From: Nitrospiraceae bacterium
GTDB taxonomy: Bacteria > Nitrospirota > Nitrospiria > Nitrospirales > Nitrospiraceae
Assembly: GCA_919902505.1 (NCBI GenBank)
Contig: CAKKRE010000037.1
Location: 1-64,000, forward strand
Direction of reading: 5' to 3'
Length of the DNA stretch: 64,000 nt
Part shown: positions 7,260 to 15,278 of the stretch, one piece after another
Layout: the number at the start of each line of letters is the position of its first letter
How positions within the stretch are numbered: the first letter of the stretch is position 1
Notes under the pieces: model-generated
What the model was told of the DNA's origin: nothing
Seen by the model: the letters and a program-made list of their open reading frames with translations, nothing else
Databases searched by the model: none
Program-made: the position numbers and the translations under genes

Positions 7260-8380
7260 AGACGATCGCCCCATTGCGCATTCGGGTGGTGAATTCCACG
7301 GAGGAATTCAAGGGGCTGGCTCGTGAATGGGAAGGATTGCTCAATACTGTTCCAGGACACAGCATCTTTCTCACCTGGGAGTGGTTGTACTATTGGGCGA
7401 AACATCATCTGGGAGATCACCAGATCAGGATTCTCCTGGCGTTCGACGACCATGAACGTCTGGTCGGCATTGCACCGTTCTACCTCCGCAGGGCGAAGGC
7501 TCAAGGCGTGATCCCCTTCCGGGAATTGAGGTTTCTGGGTAGCGAGGCCGTCTGTTCGTCCTATCTCGATTTCATTGTGCATGAGCAACACAAGCCCGCC
7601 GTGCTTCAGAGCCTCTACCGCTATCTATTCAATGAGGTACGGGGTGAGTGGGACATCCTGACGCTCTCCGATGTGCCTGCCGAGTCCTCCACGCTCGATC
7701 TGTGGAACGAGTTATTCGCCGAGGCAGGGAAGGTCGGAGAGGTAATCGGTACGACCAGCTGTCCCGTGATTCGGCTACCGGAAGACCTCCACACGTATCG
7801 AGCAGGCCTTGGACGCAATAGGCGATATACGGTGCAACGAAAGACCAAGTGTCTCCAGGAGGCCGGACGGATGAAGTTTACCCGGGCCACAAGCCCTGCC
7901 GATGTCGAAGCCGCCTTCGAGTCGGTCGTGACCCTCCACCAACGGCGTTGGAGTTCTCGATCGGGCGGTGGCGTATTTGCCAATGAACGTGCGAGACGGT
8001 TTCACCGGGACATCGTGGGGGTATTGAGTGAGCGCGGTCGAGTCAGTATTGATCTGTTGTCGTTGGATGGTCGGCCCATCGCAGGTATCTATGGATTTGT
8101 CTATCAAGGCGTCTATTATTTTTATTTACCGGGGTTCGATCCGGACGTGATTCCGAAAGCCAGCCCGGGCCTGCTCTTGTTGCATCACCGTATCGAGCAG
8201 GCAATCTGCGACGGTCAGCGGATAGTAGATCTCTTGCAGGGCGCGCAATCGTACAAGCTCGAATGGTCTAACGATGTCCAAAGGTCAATCACGCTGCGCT
8301 ATTACAACCGGTCCGTTCGGGCTGTGGCTCTCAAGCTGCTGGAGAGCGGAAAGCAGGCTGCCAAGATATTGGTGAGGTAG
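7256..8380 (+). CDS. GNAT/FemAB-like acyl or aminoacyl transferase of the exosortase locus
   Basis: 374 residues, with a start overlapping the exosortase stop (ATGA). It is a soluble protein of the CelD/BcsL (Acetyltransf_6) and FemAB-like superfamily. The N-terminal half contains 'FLTWEWLYYWAKHHLG' and the C-terminal GNAT-like half contains 'RRWSSRSGGGVFAN', 'GIYGFVYQGVYYFYLPGFDP' and 'SPGLLLLHHRIEQAI'. Such proteins are regular members of exosortase/EPS clusters and are thought to attach acyl or aminoacyl groups to sugar precursors. The actual donor and acceptor are unknown. Translational coupling to the exosortase supports a shared role. The polysaccharide deacetylase follows after about 45 bp. 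Confidence 0.8.
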   Translation: MKTIAPLRIRVVNSTEEFKGLAREWEGLLNTVPGHSIFLTWEWLYYWAKHHLGDHQIRILLAFDDHERLVGIAPFYLRRAKAQGVIPFRELRFLGSEAVCSSYLDFIVHEQHKPAVLQSLYRYLFNEVRGEWDILTLSDVPAESSTLDLWNELFAEAGKVGEVIGTTSCPVIRLPEDLHTYRAGLGRNRRYTVQRKTKCLQEAGRMKFTRATSPADVEAAFESVVTLHQRRWSSRSGGGVFANERARRFHRDIVGVLSERGRVSIDLLSLDGRPIAGIYGFVYQGVYYFYLPGFDPDVIPKASPGLLLLHHRIEQAICDGQRIVDLLQGAQSYKLEWSNDVQRSITLRYYNRSVRAVALKLLESGKQAAKILVR

Positions 8381-8424
8381 AGCGAGGGTCGGTCGTAGGA
8401 GCGAGTCGCAAGGAGGCGTCGGTC

Positions 8425-9456
8425 GTGAAACTGGTCGTGACAGTCGATGTGGAGGAGGATCAATGGGGAATCGTTCCGCATTCCCATGCGACCGCACGCA
8501 ATGTATACCGTCTTCCGACTTTGCAGAAGTTGCTCAATGAGTTTGGCATCATCCCGACGTATCTTCTGACCTATCCGGTGGTGCGTGACCCATATGCGGT
8601 CGGTCTCCTCCGAGAAATCTTCGATGCCGGCGAGTGCGAGATCGGGGCACATTGTCATCCCTGGAATACGCCGCCCTATGAGGAGGCTCTCAATAAGTAC
8701 AACAGCATGCTCTGCAACCTGCCGGCCGCTCTGCAGTACGAAAAATTGCAGCGGTTACATGAAGTCATTCAGAGCAACTTTGAGACGGTTCCCATTGCCT
8801 TTCGAAGCGGACGTTGGGGATTCGATGCGGAAGTTGCTAGGAACATCGTCCGGCTTGGCTATCGTATCGATACCTCCGTGACCCCGTATACATCCTGGGC
8901 ACAAGCCTCCGGTCCTGACTTTTCGTGTTTTTCCCCCAAGCCCTATACCTTCACGCAGGGCTTTCGCACTGAGCGGGATTCGAACCACATGCTTGCTGAA
9001 ATTCCGGCCACGATCGGTTACCTCCATGGTGAGTTCCAGGCCTGCGCCAAATTGGTACAGCGGCTCAATCGTGCCCCGCTGTGCGGGTTCAAATTCGGCA
9101 GTCTGTTGTCGCGCTTGCACCTCCTACGGAAGGTGTGGCTCTCTCCGGAAATGGAGACTCCTGCCATGATGATGCAACTCGTCCGTCAAATGCGGAGTCA
9201 AGGCTATGAGTTGCTGAATCTCGTGTTCCATTCTTCGGCGCTGCTGGGAGGATGTGGACCGTTCGTTCGCTCTCAAGCAGACGAGCATGCATTTATGAGA
9301 AAGCTGCACACGTTTCTTCGCCTCGCACTGAAGGACGGCATTGTTTTTATCACTCTTTCAGACGCCGCCAGGTGTTCCTCCCCACTCCCGGCCGACCCGG
9401 TGGCAACGCGGGACTCGCAATCGTTTGTGACCAGCTGTCCTGCCGGCATGGCTTAG
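8425..9456 (+). CDS. Polysaccharide deacetylase family protein
   Basis: 343 residues, GTG start with AGGAGG about 9 bp upstream. The NodB-type fold is shown by 'VTVDVEEDQWG' (metal-binding Asp near residue 8) and 'GECEIGAHCHPWNTPP' (metal-binding His pair), then 'FRSGRWGFD' and 'LGYRIDTSVTPY'. These enzymes remove N- or O-acetyl groups from polysaccharides using a divalent metal. There is no signal peptide, which is common for deacetylases of exosortase EPS loci. It ends the run of EPS genes. The roughly 280-bp gap that follows holds no gene that I can support. Confidence 0.82.
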   Translation: MKLVVTVDVEEDQWGIVPHSHATARNVYRLPTLQKLLNEFGIIPTYLLTYPVVRDPYAVGLLREIFDAGECEIGAHCHPWNTPPYEEALNKYNSMLCNLPAALQYEKLQRLHEVIQSNFETVPIAFRSGRWGFDAEVARNIVRLGYRIDTSVTPYTSWAQASGPDFSCFSPKPYTFTQGFRTERDSNHMLAEIPATIGYLHGEFQACAKLVQRLNRAPLCGFKFGSLLSRLHLLRKVWLSPEMETPAMMMQLVRQMRSQGYELLNLVFHSSALLGGCGPFVRSQADEHAFMRKLHTFLRLALKDGIVFITLSDAARCSSPLPADPVATRDSQSFVTSCPAGMA

Positions 9457-9740
9457 CCGGGAGCGTGAGCACTTGCTCAATGTTCGTCTGAGCGGCCCTA
9501 CCCAAACAGGTCGAACAGAGTTTGCTGTGGTTCGAATCCGGCTGAAAGGCGGTTCGTTGCCGCGTGGTGATACCTATATGTAGCGGCACGGACTAGGTAG
9601 CCCCCAATTGTTGTGTCGAAAGTTTTTCTTCATCACCTCATAAAAATTCCTAGTGTGAAGTTTTTATGGATCTGATAGGGTTGGGACGCATTCGGTTAGA
9701 CATAGATCGTTATTGTCCGCTGCGATTCGGGGAGGTCACT

Positions 9741-9911
9741 ATGCGTAGTCCTCAACTCGAGCCCACCATGACACGGACACTCACCTGTCTCCACATGCGA
9801 CTCATCGATCGCATCCGCTGCGAGGATGAAACAGAACGTCCTCTCTATCGATGCCTCGAATGCGGAGCCGTCATTCAAGACCCCAATGCTGTCGCCAAGA
9901 CTTCCGCATGA
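9741..9911 (+). CDS. Small zinc-motif protein (paralogue 1)
   Basis: 56 residues. ATG 9741 is chosen over an earlier in-frame ATG because GGGGAGG lies 7 bp before it. The sequence contains TCLHMRLIDRIRC and YRCLECGAVIQDP, a C-x-H ... CxxC arrangement that could bind one zinc. A second gene with the same signature lies at 11924-12097 (CLHSRLVDCV, LRCLECGAIIPDP). Between the two metal-ligand pairs there is an acidic stretch (EDETER here). I do not recognise the family. The size and conservation suggest a small regulatory or adaptor protein. Confidence 0.65.
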   Translation: MRSPQLEPTMTRTLTCLHMRLIDRIRCEDETERPLYRCLECGAVIQDPNAVAKTSA

Positions 9912-9945
9912 TCGTGCAGACTAGGCGATTCGCGCAGGCCTCCGC

Positions 9946-10218
9946 CTAACGAAGCATTCCGCTCACGATCAGTTCGACTGCCTGCTCAGGATTCAGCCCG
10001 CGGGCCATCAGCGTTTCCAATTCCTTCTTATCCACGCTTCCGATCGCCGCCTCGTGTGTGATTTTCGCCTCCGGGTGAAAGACTCTCACGATTGGGATGG
10101 CGCTGGCATGGGCCCGTCCCTGCACGATTTCCATACAATCCACGTGGCCGCGGGCTCCTTCGGCAGGGGCTTCGGTGATGCCGGTAATCTCGGCGGTGGC
10201 TTCGCCCTCCAGCACCAC
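9946..10218 (-). pseudogene. SufB/SufD C-terminal remnant
   Basis: The open frame encodes about 90 residues matching the C-terminal end of SufB/SufD Fe-S scaffold proteins: 'RVVLEGEATAEITG', 'FHPEAKITHEAAIGSVDKKEL' and 'LMARGLNPEQAVELIVSGML'. SufBD proteins are normally more than 300 residues. The frame continues upstream to about 10.3 kb without a start and without recognisable Suf sequence, then meets the promoter region of the next, divergent gene. The N-terminal beta-helix portion is therefore missing and no sufC or sufS is nearby. It is most simply a broken gene. A short functional SufBD-like protein started at GTG 10218 cannot be excluded. Confidence 0.6.
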
Positions 10219-10379
10219 GCGTGTTTTGATGAGGCTTCGCGATCGCCTGCTTCGAACGATGACAGGGCCTGGGCAGAGCGGTTGCAGGAAGGGGAGTCAT
10301 CCAGTACAGTGAAAGAGTCCGCTCCGCCATGCCTGTGGCTGGAAGTACCCCCTCACACCACTGACCAGGAGAGATACCG

Positions 10380-11018
10380 GTGGGATGTAACAAACTGATT
10401 TCGATCGGGCTGCTTCTGTGGTATCTGGCTGTGTCGGTCTGGATGGCGCAGGCGCCGGTCGATCCGCAATTCTGGCTGCTGGCGAGCATTCTGCCGGGGC
10501 TGTTCGTCGCCCTGTTGATTGTGACTCATCGCTACCTTCCCTTGTCCCATACCTCCCATGCGCTCATCACAGCCTTTCTCACGCTCCACACGATCGGCGT
10601 GCATTACACCTACGCCGAAGTGCCGATCGGGGTGTGGATGGACCAGGTCCTGCATCTCGGGCGGAACCACTTCGACCGGATCGTGCATTTCAGCTTCGGG
10701 TTTTTGCTGGCCTATCCGATGGAAGAGCTGTTTCGACTGAGCGCGAGCATCCAGGGCTGGGTGGTGTACTACCTTCCCGTGATGACGGTCCTTGGACTGA
10801 GCGGACTCTGGGAAATCATTGAATCGTGGGTGGCGCGCGCCGTGCATCCGGAATTGGGGGTGACGTATTTAGGTTCGCAGGGGGATATCTGGGATGCGCA
10901 GAAGGACATGGCGGCCGCGCTCTACGGGTCATTGTTGTGCATGACCCTGCTCCTGGTCGTGCGTGCCCTGCGAGGGGCGGAGTCGGCGCTGGAATCCGAA
11001 GCGGCGCTTTCCGAGTAG
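10380..11018 (+). CDS. DUF2238 (YjdF-like) membrane protein, copy 1
   Basis: 212 residues, GTG start preceded by AGGAGA. There are about six hydrophobic segments. The family signature is clear: 'GVHYTYAEVPIGVWMD', 'RNHFDRIVHFSFGFLLAYPMEE', 'WEIIESWVA' and 'YLGSQGDIWDAQKDMAAAL'. The conserved His, Asp and Glu within the membrane regions suggest ion binding or catalysis, but the family's function is not known. A paralogue follows after 5 bp, so the two form an operon and a tandem duplication. Confidence 0.85.
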   Translation: MGCNKLISIGLLLWYLAVSVWMAQAPVDPQFWLLASILPGLFVALLIVTHRYLPLSHTSHALITAFLTLHTIGVHYTYAEVPIGVWMDQVLHLGRNHFDRIVHFSFGFLLAYPMEELFRLSASIQGWVVYYLPVMTVLGLSGLWEIIESWVARAVHPELGVTYLGSQGDIWDAQKDMAAALYGSLLCMTLLLVVRALRGAESALESEAALSE

Positions 11019-11023
11019 ACGGC

Positions 11024-11665
11024 ATGGGTGTGAGGGCGAGGGACCAGGGCGGAGTGAGGCCGAACGATCGCCCGATCATAATGGGGCTGCTCATCGTTTA
11101 TGGGCTGTTCTGGGTCGGGCTGGCCATTGCGCCGGTGGATCGGCAGGATTGGTTCCTGGAGAATCTGCTTGCGGTCGCGCTCGTGACGGTGCTCGTCCTG
11201 ACTTATCGGCGGTTCGTGTTTTCTCTCCCTTCCTATTATTTGATTCTGGCGTTCCTGCTGCTCCATGCGATCGGCGCCCATTACACCTATGCTGAAGTTC
11301 CCTTCGGGTTTTGGTTGAAAGATGCGCTGGCGTTGAGTCGAAACCCGTTCGATCGCCTCGTGCATTGTGCCTATGGGTTGCTCCTGGTCTATCCTCTGCG
11401 CGAAGTGCTCATGCGTCTGGCGGGCGTGCGGGGGATGTGGGTGAGTTATCTGGCGATCAGCGGTATTCTGGCGCAGAGCGGTTTTTTCGAAGTGATTGAA
11501 GCGATCGTTGCGATGATCGTCAGCCCTGAACTCGGAAGTCTGTATCTGGGGACTCAAGGCGACGAATGGGATGCGCAGAAGGATATGGCGGCCGCTTTTT
11601 TGGGTGCGCTCCTGACCATCACCGGCACGATGTTCCTCCGTCGGGATGAACGGCTCTCTACCTAA
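11024..11665 (+). CDS. DUF2238 (YjdF-like) membrane protein, copy 2
   Basis: 213 residues from ATG 11024. A longer frame runs upstream inside the previous gene, but the spacing of 5 bp after that gene's stop favours this start. It aligns throughout with copy 1: 'GAHYTYAEVPFGFWLK', 'RNPFDRLVHCAYGLLLVYPLRE' and 'YLGTQGDEWDAQKDMAAAF'. Like copy 1 it has about six membrane segments. Divergence between the copies suggests an old duplication, possibly forming a heterodimer. The stop codon TAA lies inside the left arm of the palindromic element at 11663-11841. Confidence 0.85.
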   Translation: MGVRARDQGGVRPNDRPIIMGLLIVYGLFWVGLAIAPVDRQDWFLENLLAVALVTVLVLTYRRFVFSLPSYYLILAFLLLHAIGAHYTYAEVPFGFWLKDALALSRNPFDRLVHCAYGLLLVYPLREVLMRLAGVRGMWVSYLAISGILAQSGFFEVIEAIVAMIVSPELGSLYLGTQGDEWDAQKDMAAAFLGALLTITGTMFLRRDERLST

Positions 11666-11841
11666 CCCGGACTATTCATGAATACCTGCTCCGGCGTTCG
11701 ATTCTGTCGCCCGGCGAGGCTGTTCTCGTTCGGCCTCCTCGACGGACTACCAGTACGCCTGCGTCGGCCTCACGTGCGAGCAGCCTCGGCGGGCTTCTGT
11801 CTCGAACGTCTCGCGACGGTATTCATGAATAGTCCAGGTTA
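11663..11841. repeat. Palindromic element, family 2, starting on a stop codon
   Basis: GGACTATTCATGAATACC (11669-11686) is exactly inverted at 11818-11835. The arms extend outward with one mismatch to TAACC (11663) and GGTTA (11841). The TAA at 11663-11665 is the stop of the upstream DUF2238 gene. The interior has no ORF. The ATTATTCATGA version at 58712-58907 is a diverged relative. The gene-free stretch 11666-11923 is mostly this element. Confidence 0.8.
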
Positions 11842-11923
11842 ACGGAATCACTCGAATGATTCTGCTATGATCCGGAGCGGATTTGGGTCAGAGATGATGC
11901 TCAGGCTTACGACGGAGGGCGCC

Positions 11924-12097
11924 ATGAATACTCCACGACTCGATCTGCCGCCCAGGACTCCCGCACCAACCTCCCACTGCCTTCATAGCCGCCTCGTTGA
12001 TTGCGTCCTCACGGATAAAGGCGAAGAAACCGGCACTCTCCGCTGTTTGGAGTGCGGCGCAATCATTCCCGATCCGATTCCTGCATCGGCGCGGTAA
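11924..12097 (+). CDS. Small zinc-motif protein (paralogue 2)
   Basis: 57 residues from ATG 11924, chosen for GGAGGG about 6 bp upstream. It shares with the 9741 gene the C-x-H motif (HCLHSRLVD) and the CxxC motif (LRCLECGAIIPDP), at the same spacing. The N-terminal 20 residues are Pro/Thr-rich and not conserved. No homologous family is recognised. The two paralogues bracket the SufBD remnant and the DUF2238 pair. Confidence 0.65.
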   Translation: MNTPRLDLPPRTPAPTSHCLHSRLVDCVLTDKGEETGTLRCLECGAIIPDPIPASAR

Positions 12098-12205
12098 TTT
12101 CCCCTCGCTGGCTTCATCGACAGGGAATCGGCACTCCCTCTCATTCTGCGCGACTTCCGGCCGTGTCCCGGCCCTGCTCAAGGATATCCGCCGGTCTGTC
12201 TCTCA

Positions 12206-12643
12206 TTACGGCCAATAATTGGCGCGTGCTTTGACGTAGCCGAAAACGATATCCCGCCGCGCGACCATGCCGATGAGCTTCTGGTCCTTTACGACCGGGA
12301 GACGGATCAGGTGCCGTTCCTGGAGGACATGAATCAGGTTCATCAGCGGCGTCTCTTCGGTGGTGGTGATGACCTCGCGGGTCATGATCTCCGAGACTGA
12401 TACTTCGCGAAGATCCCTCCCCTGCTCGACGGCTTTCAGCAGATCGAACTCCGTGACCAGCCCTCGCAAGGTGCCATCTGTCTCGGTGACCGAGACACTC
12501 CCGAAATTGTGCTCGCTCAAGAGTTCTGCAACGACCATGGCGCTGGATGCCGGGCTGACCGTGACAACGGCATCCTCCATGATCTGACGGACGATCAGTG
12601 TTTTGGGGTCGCAGGCGTGGACGAAATATTCTGTGGCTCTCAT
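12206..12643 (-). CDS. CBS-pair domain protein, sigma-54 controlled
   Basis: 145 residues from ATG 12643, with GGAGGG just upstream; the longer frame to 12841 is not used because it would cross the promoter. It has two CBS motifs: 'VRQIMEDAVVTVSPASS...GLVTEFDLLKAV' and 'VSEIMTREVITTTEETPL...LIGMVARRDIVFGYVKA'. CBS pairs bind adenine nucleotides and sense energy state. It is a clear paralogue of the gene at 28350, sharing an N-terminal 'ACDPKTL' and C-terminal 'VARRD...GY.KA..YW'. A near-perfect -24/-12 promoter lies 80 bp upstream. Its target protein is unknown. Confidence 0.88.
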   Translation of the reverse strand: MRATEYFVHACDPKTLIVRQIMEDAVVTVSPASSAMVVAELLSEHNFGSVSVTETDGTLRGLVTEFDLLKAVEQGRDLREVSVSEIMTREVITTTEETPLMNLIHVLQERHLIRLPVVKDQKLIGMVARRDIVFGYVKARANYWP

Positions 12644-12722
12644 AGGACCCTCCTTCCGTTCCACCGTGGAGTGAGGTGACAGGACTCTATGATTCAGGTG
12701 ACATTTCTCCGCTTCGAAGAGG

Positions 12723-12739
12723 AGCAAGCTTGGTGCCAC
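12723..12739 (-). promoter_or_regulatory. Sigma-54 promoter for the CBS gene at 12643
   Basis: On the minus strand the sequence reads GTGGCACCAAGCTTGCT. It matches the consensus TTGGCACnnnnnTTGCW at nearly all positions, with exactly 10 bp between GG and GC. Transcription would begin near 12712, about 70 nt before the ATG. No enhancer-binding activator gene is in the window. Confidence 0.75.
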
Positions 12740-13030
12740 TACCAGTCGACTCACAACCACTAAGGCGGGAGAGGAATCAACCGGTTTGATCTTGAGGGGT
12801 GTAAGCGAACCGTTTGAAAGCATGGCGGTCCTGCCGGACATGCGCGGATGGCGCGCGATACCAGGGCGGGAGGGGAGTCGCTCCCGTCTTGGTTTGCAGG
12901 CAGGCGTTGTGGATATTTGCGCCAGCGCTCAGCACCGGTGTTGCGGAAATTCTCCGCAGTCTTATTCGGCCCTGAAGCCTCCGTCGACCTCTGAAGCCCC
13001 TGTGTTGTGCCGATCACGACTGGAGGAATG

Positions 13031-13047
13031 TTGGCACGCCTGTTGCG
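13031..13047 (+). promoter_or_regulatory. Sigma-54 promoter for the lipoprotein/quinone-reductase pair
   Basis: TTGGCACGCCTGTTGCG has consensus -24 (TTGGCAC) and -12 (TTGC) elements with 10 bp between GG and GC. Initiation is expected near 13058, followed by GGAGG and the ATG at 13101. The 12644-13100 gap otherwise holds no gene and is the shared control region of two divergent sigma-54 promoters. Confidence 0.75.
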
Positions 13048-13100
13048 CCTGATGGGGAGGCGGGGTTCCAACAGCAAACCGACGCATGTTGGAGGACATG

Positions 13101-13478
13101 ATGAGTGTCGCACGGAGCATCGTCGTTCTAGCAGGCTGCGGAAAAACTCGATTGTTGCGCAATACGCGACGATCAACTCAGACGTGGTGTCGGTATCAGC
13201 ATCGCCCGCAGGCTGCGCAAAAAGGCTGTCCAGCAAGGCCGCAGCAAGCGAAGAGGCGAATCGTACTCGCGCCGTACGGTGAGCTTCTGAGCGCCGCGAG
13301 AACGCCGCTGGCGGACTTTTTCCGCAGCCTGCTAGTCGTGTTTATGGGAGGTTGGTCGGTGGCCGCCTGTGCCCCGCCGACTCCGAAAGTCGCCCCATCG
13401 GTTGCGCCAGCAATGATCGAGCGGGAACGGGTTGCGCCGGTTCGCCAGCAGGACCGATCATTCCAGCCGATGGTGTAA
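13101..13478 (+). pseudogene. Small lipoprotein gene with palindromic element inserted in frame in its signal peptide
   Basis: The reading frame is open (125 codons) but composite. It starts MSVARSIVVL, then reads through 68 codons of the repeat at 13128-13335, then resumes as VVFMGGWSVAACAPPTPK to the stop. Removing the element while keeping one CTAG gives MSVARSIVVLVVFMGGWSVA followed by ACAPPTPK. That is a textbook lipoprotein signal peptide with lipobox SVAAC and a mature part of about 36 residues (Pro-rich, ending DRSFQPMV). The inserted 204 bp is an exact multiple of three. With 68 polar and basic residues in the signal peptide, export is unlikely, so I call it disrupted. It is transcribed from the sigma-54 promoter and is followed at 27 bp by the quinone-reductase-like gene. 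Confidence 0.75.
13128..13335. mobile_element. Palindromic CTAG-flanked element, family 1 copy B (long form)
   Basis: CTAGCAGGCTGCGGAAAAA (13128-13146) is perfectly inverted at 13317-13335. CTAG occurs at both ends and one copy is the target. The element is an 80-bp arm (13128-13207) followed by a core of about 128 bp nearly identical to the copy at 42305-42432. There is no transposase gene, so it must move in trans. The disrupted lipoprotein gene shows the empty site directly. Confidence 0.85.
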
Positions 13479-13505
13479 GGAGGCGTAGGGCATGGTGGAG
13501 GTGCC

Positions 13506-14093
13506 ATGGGTAAATTTATCACCATCATTCAGGGCCATCCCGATGCGCAGACTCGACATTTTTGCCATGCCTTGGCGGACGAGTATGCCAAGGGCTGCGA
13601 AGACGGCGGGCATGAAGTGCGACGCATCGAGGTGGCCCGGCTGGAGTTCCCTTGGTTGCGGACGAAAGACGAGTTTGAACAGGGCATGCCGCCTGATTCG
13701 ATCAAGCAGGCTCAGGATGCCATCCGGTGGGCGGACCATCTCGTCATCTTCTATCCCCTCTGGCTGGGGTCGATGCCGGCGCTCCTCAAAGCGTTTCTCG
13801 AACAGGTCTTTCGTCCCGGCGTGGCCTTTGAGTATCGAGCGCAGGGGAAGATGGCGAAGCAGCTCTTCACGGGGAAGTCGGCTCGCATCGTGGTGACCAT
13901 GGACATGCCCGCGCTGGTGTACCGATGGTTCTTTCTGGCCCACAACCTGAAGAGTCTCGAACGGAACATCCTCGCCTTCTGCGGGATCAAGCCGACGAGG
14001 GCAACCTTGATCGGTCAGGTGGAAGGCATGAATGAGCGGCAGCGGGCGAGCTGGTTGGACGAGATGAGGGGCTTGGGCGATGTAGGGAAGTGA
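13506..14093 (+). CDS. NAD(P)H quinone oxidoreductase-like flavodoxin-fold protein
   Basis: 195 residues of the flavodoxin_2 / NQO1-MdaB family. The FMN/FAD-binding start is 'IIQGHPDAQTRHFCHAL', the typical 'HADHLVIFYPLWLG..PALLKAFLEQVFRPGVAF' region appears as 'WADHLVIFYPLWLGSMPALLKAFLEQVF', and 'FCGIKPTR' closes the fold. These enzymes transfer two electrons from NAD(P)H to quinones or related oxidants. It lies 27 bp after the interrupted lipoprotein gene and should share its sigma-54 promoter. Start ATG 13506 follows GGTGGAGG. After the stop, a weak overlapping frame (14090-14509) lies largely antisense to the next gene and is not supported. Confidence 0.88.
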   Translation: MGKFITIIQGHPDAQTRHFCHALADEYAKGCEDGGHEVRRIEVARLEFPWLRTKDEFEQGMPPDSIKQAQDAIRWADHLVIFYPLWLGSMPALLKAFLEQVFRPGVAFEYRAQGKMAKQLFTGKSARIVVTMDMPALVYRWFFLAHNLKSLERNILAFCGIKPTRATLIGQVEGMNERQRASWLDEMRGLGDVGK

Positions 14094-14333
14094 GCCTGCC
14101 CCGGGATTTGCGGGAGGGGTTGGACCAGATCAAGACGGCGTTTCGGAGACTATGTGAGGGACCCGCACAGTATCGGCGCGCTCCCCCTGCCGTCCAGCTG
14201 AAGCTCGTCTTCCGGCCACAAGCGCGCGGGCAACAATCCAGTGATCGGAGTCGAACATTGGTGGACGTGTTCGTCGCGGACAGTCTCGCCGATTACATTG
14301 CCGTCAAATCCCTGTGCCGAAGTCAGGCCCGTC

Positions 14334-15248
14334 TCAAGGATTGTGCAGCAGTTTCCTGCATTCGGCCAGAATATAGATCGGCCGCGTGTCCTTTCCTTTT
14401 TTATCCGGATTGTGGCCGATGGCCGCGCCGGTCATCACCATGCCTGGTGGGCAGTGCCAAAATAGCACCTTGCCGAGTTGCGGGCTTGATGGCGGGATCC
14501 TTGGCGTAACGAGAATGTCATCAGCGGGGCGATTCTTGAGCCCACCATCATAAATCGCCTGTGCGCGTTGGTGATCGAGGGCAATGGACAGCAGGCTTTG
14601 TCGCAACTGAAGTTGGTTTTCGATTTCGGTAATACCGAGGGAGACCTGACCGGTTGGGATGCTGGTTTGATACAGCGTCCCCTCCCGTGGGAAATTGATC
14701 AAAAAGTCGGCTTTGGTGAGTGGGCCGGCCACGGTGCCATCCGGCGTCAGGTCGCCGCATGAAAACCGAAACGATTCCCAGGTGCGATTGTTGATTTCTT
14801 TGATGAAGAGCTCTTGGAGCACGCCGTTTCTGAACAGGTCAAAGCAGGAAATGAATGTGCTCTCCACGACTTTGTCCTTCACATAGTCGAGATCGTTACA
14901 GGCCAACCAGACTGATCCACTCGGCGCCAGTTTGACGGGGTAGTTTTTCGGCACACATCCGGCGACGATGAAGGTGCGACCTGCATTGGAGGTGTATTGG
15001 TTGTCCTTCGCATCAAGCGGGCTCTTGTCGAGGTAAAACCCCGGAGTCTGATTGATGGTTGCGGTCACGTCGGATCCCGTTTGGGCCCAGAATCCTTCCG
15101 AAAGGACGAGTCCCTGGTGGTGATCGTAATATCCGACAGTGCCTTCCGTTATGACCTGGTTGAGGGTCAGTTCAGTCGCCCCGCCTACCGGCGCAAATCC
15201 GAGCGAAGCCAGGACGATGCTGATGAAGCCGAGCGATGATCGATACAT
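14334..15248 (-). CDS. Secreted protein of unknown function
   Basis: 304 residues with a signal peptide (MYRSSLGFISIVLASLGFAP, cleavage near GGA-TE). The mature part contains several cysteines ('AGCVPKN', 'WLACNDLDY', 'ISCFDLF', 'FSCGDLTP'), a central 'ISxxFDLFRNGVLQE' region and a C-terminal block 'LFWHCPPGMVMTGAAIGHNP...YILAECRKLL'. That block resembles no family I can name. The tail-fibre-like gene lies 30 bp upstream on the same strand, so the two are probably one transcription unit and the proteins may act together at the cell surface. Confidence 0.7.
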   Translation of the reverse strand: MYRSSLGFISIVLASLGFAPVGGATELTLNQVITEGTVGYYDHHQGLVLSEGFWAQTGSDVTATINQTPGFYLDKSPLDAKDNQYTSNAGRTFIVAGCVPKNYPVKLAPSGSVWLACNDLDYVKDKVVESTFISCFDLFRNGVLQELFIKEINNRTWESFRFSCGDLTPDGTVAGPLTKADFLINFPREGTLYQTSIPTGQVSLGITEIENQLQLRQSLLSIALDHQRAQAIYDGGLKNRPADDILVTPRIPPSSPQLGKVLFWHCPPGMVMTGAAIGHNPDKKGKDTRPIYILAECRKLLHNP

Positions 15249-15278
15249 GATGGTCTTCTCCGTGGTGCCCGTGGACGT

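Noticed and set aside
9526-9556. GGTTCGAATCC resembling a tRNA T-arm
   Set aside because: The flanking bases do not pair into a 5-bp T-stem, and no acceptor, D or anticodon stems can be built around it.
12786-13052. 88-codon frame between the two divergent sigma-54 promoters
   Set aside because: It overlaps the promoter at 13031, and has no ribosome site or recognisable sequence.
14090-14509. 139-codon frame after the quinone reductase
   Set aside because: More than a third lies antisense to the secreted-protein gene, and the product has no motif or typical composition.
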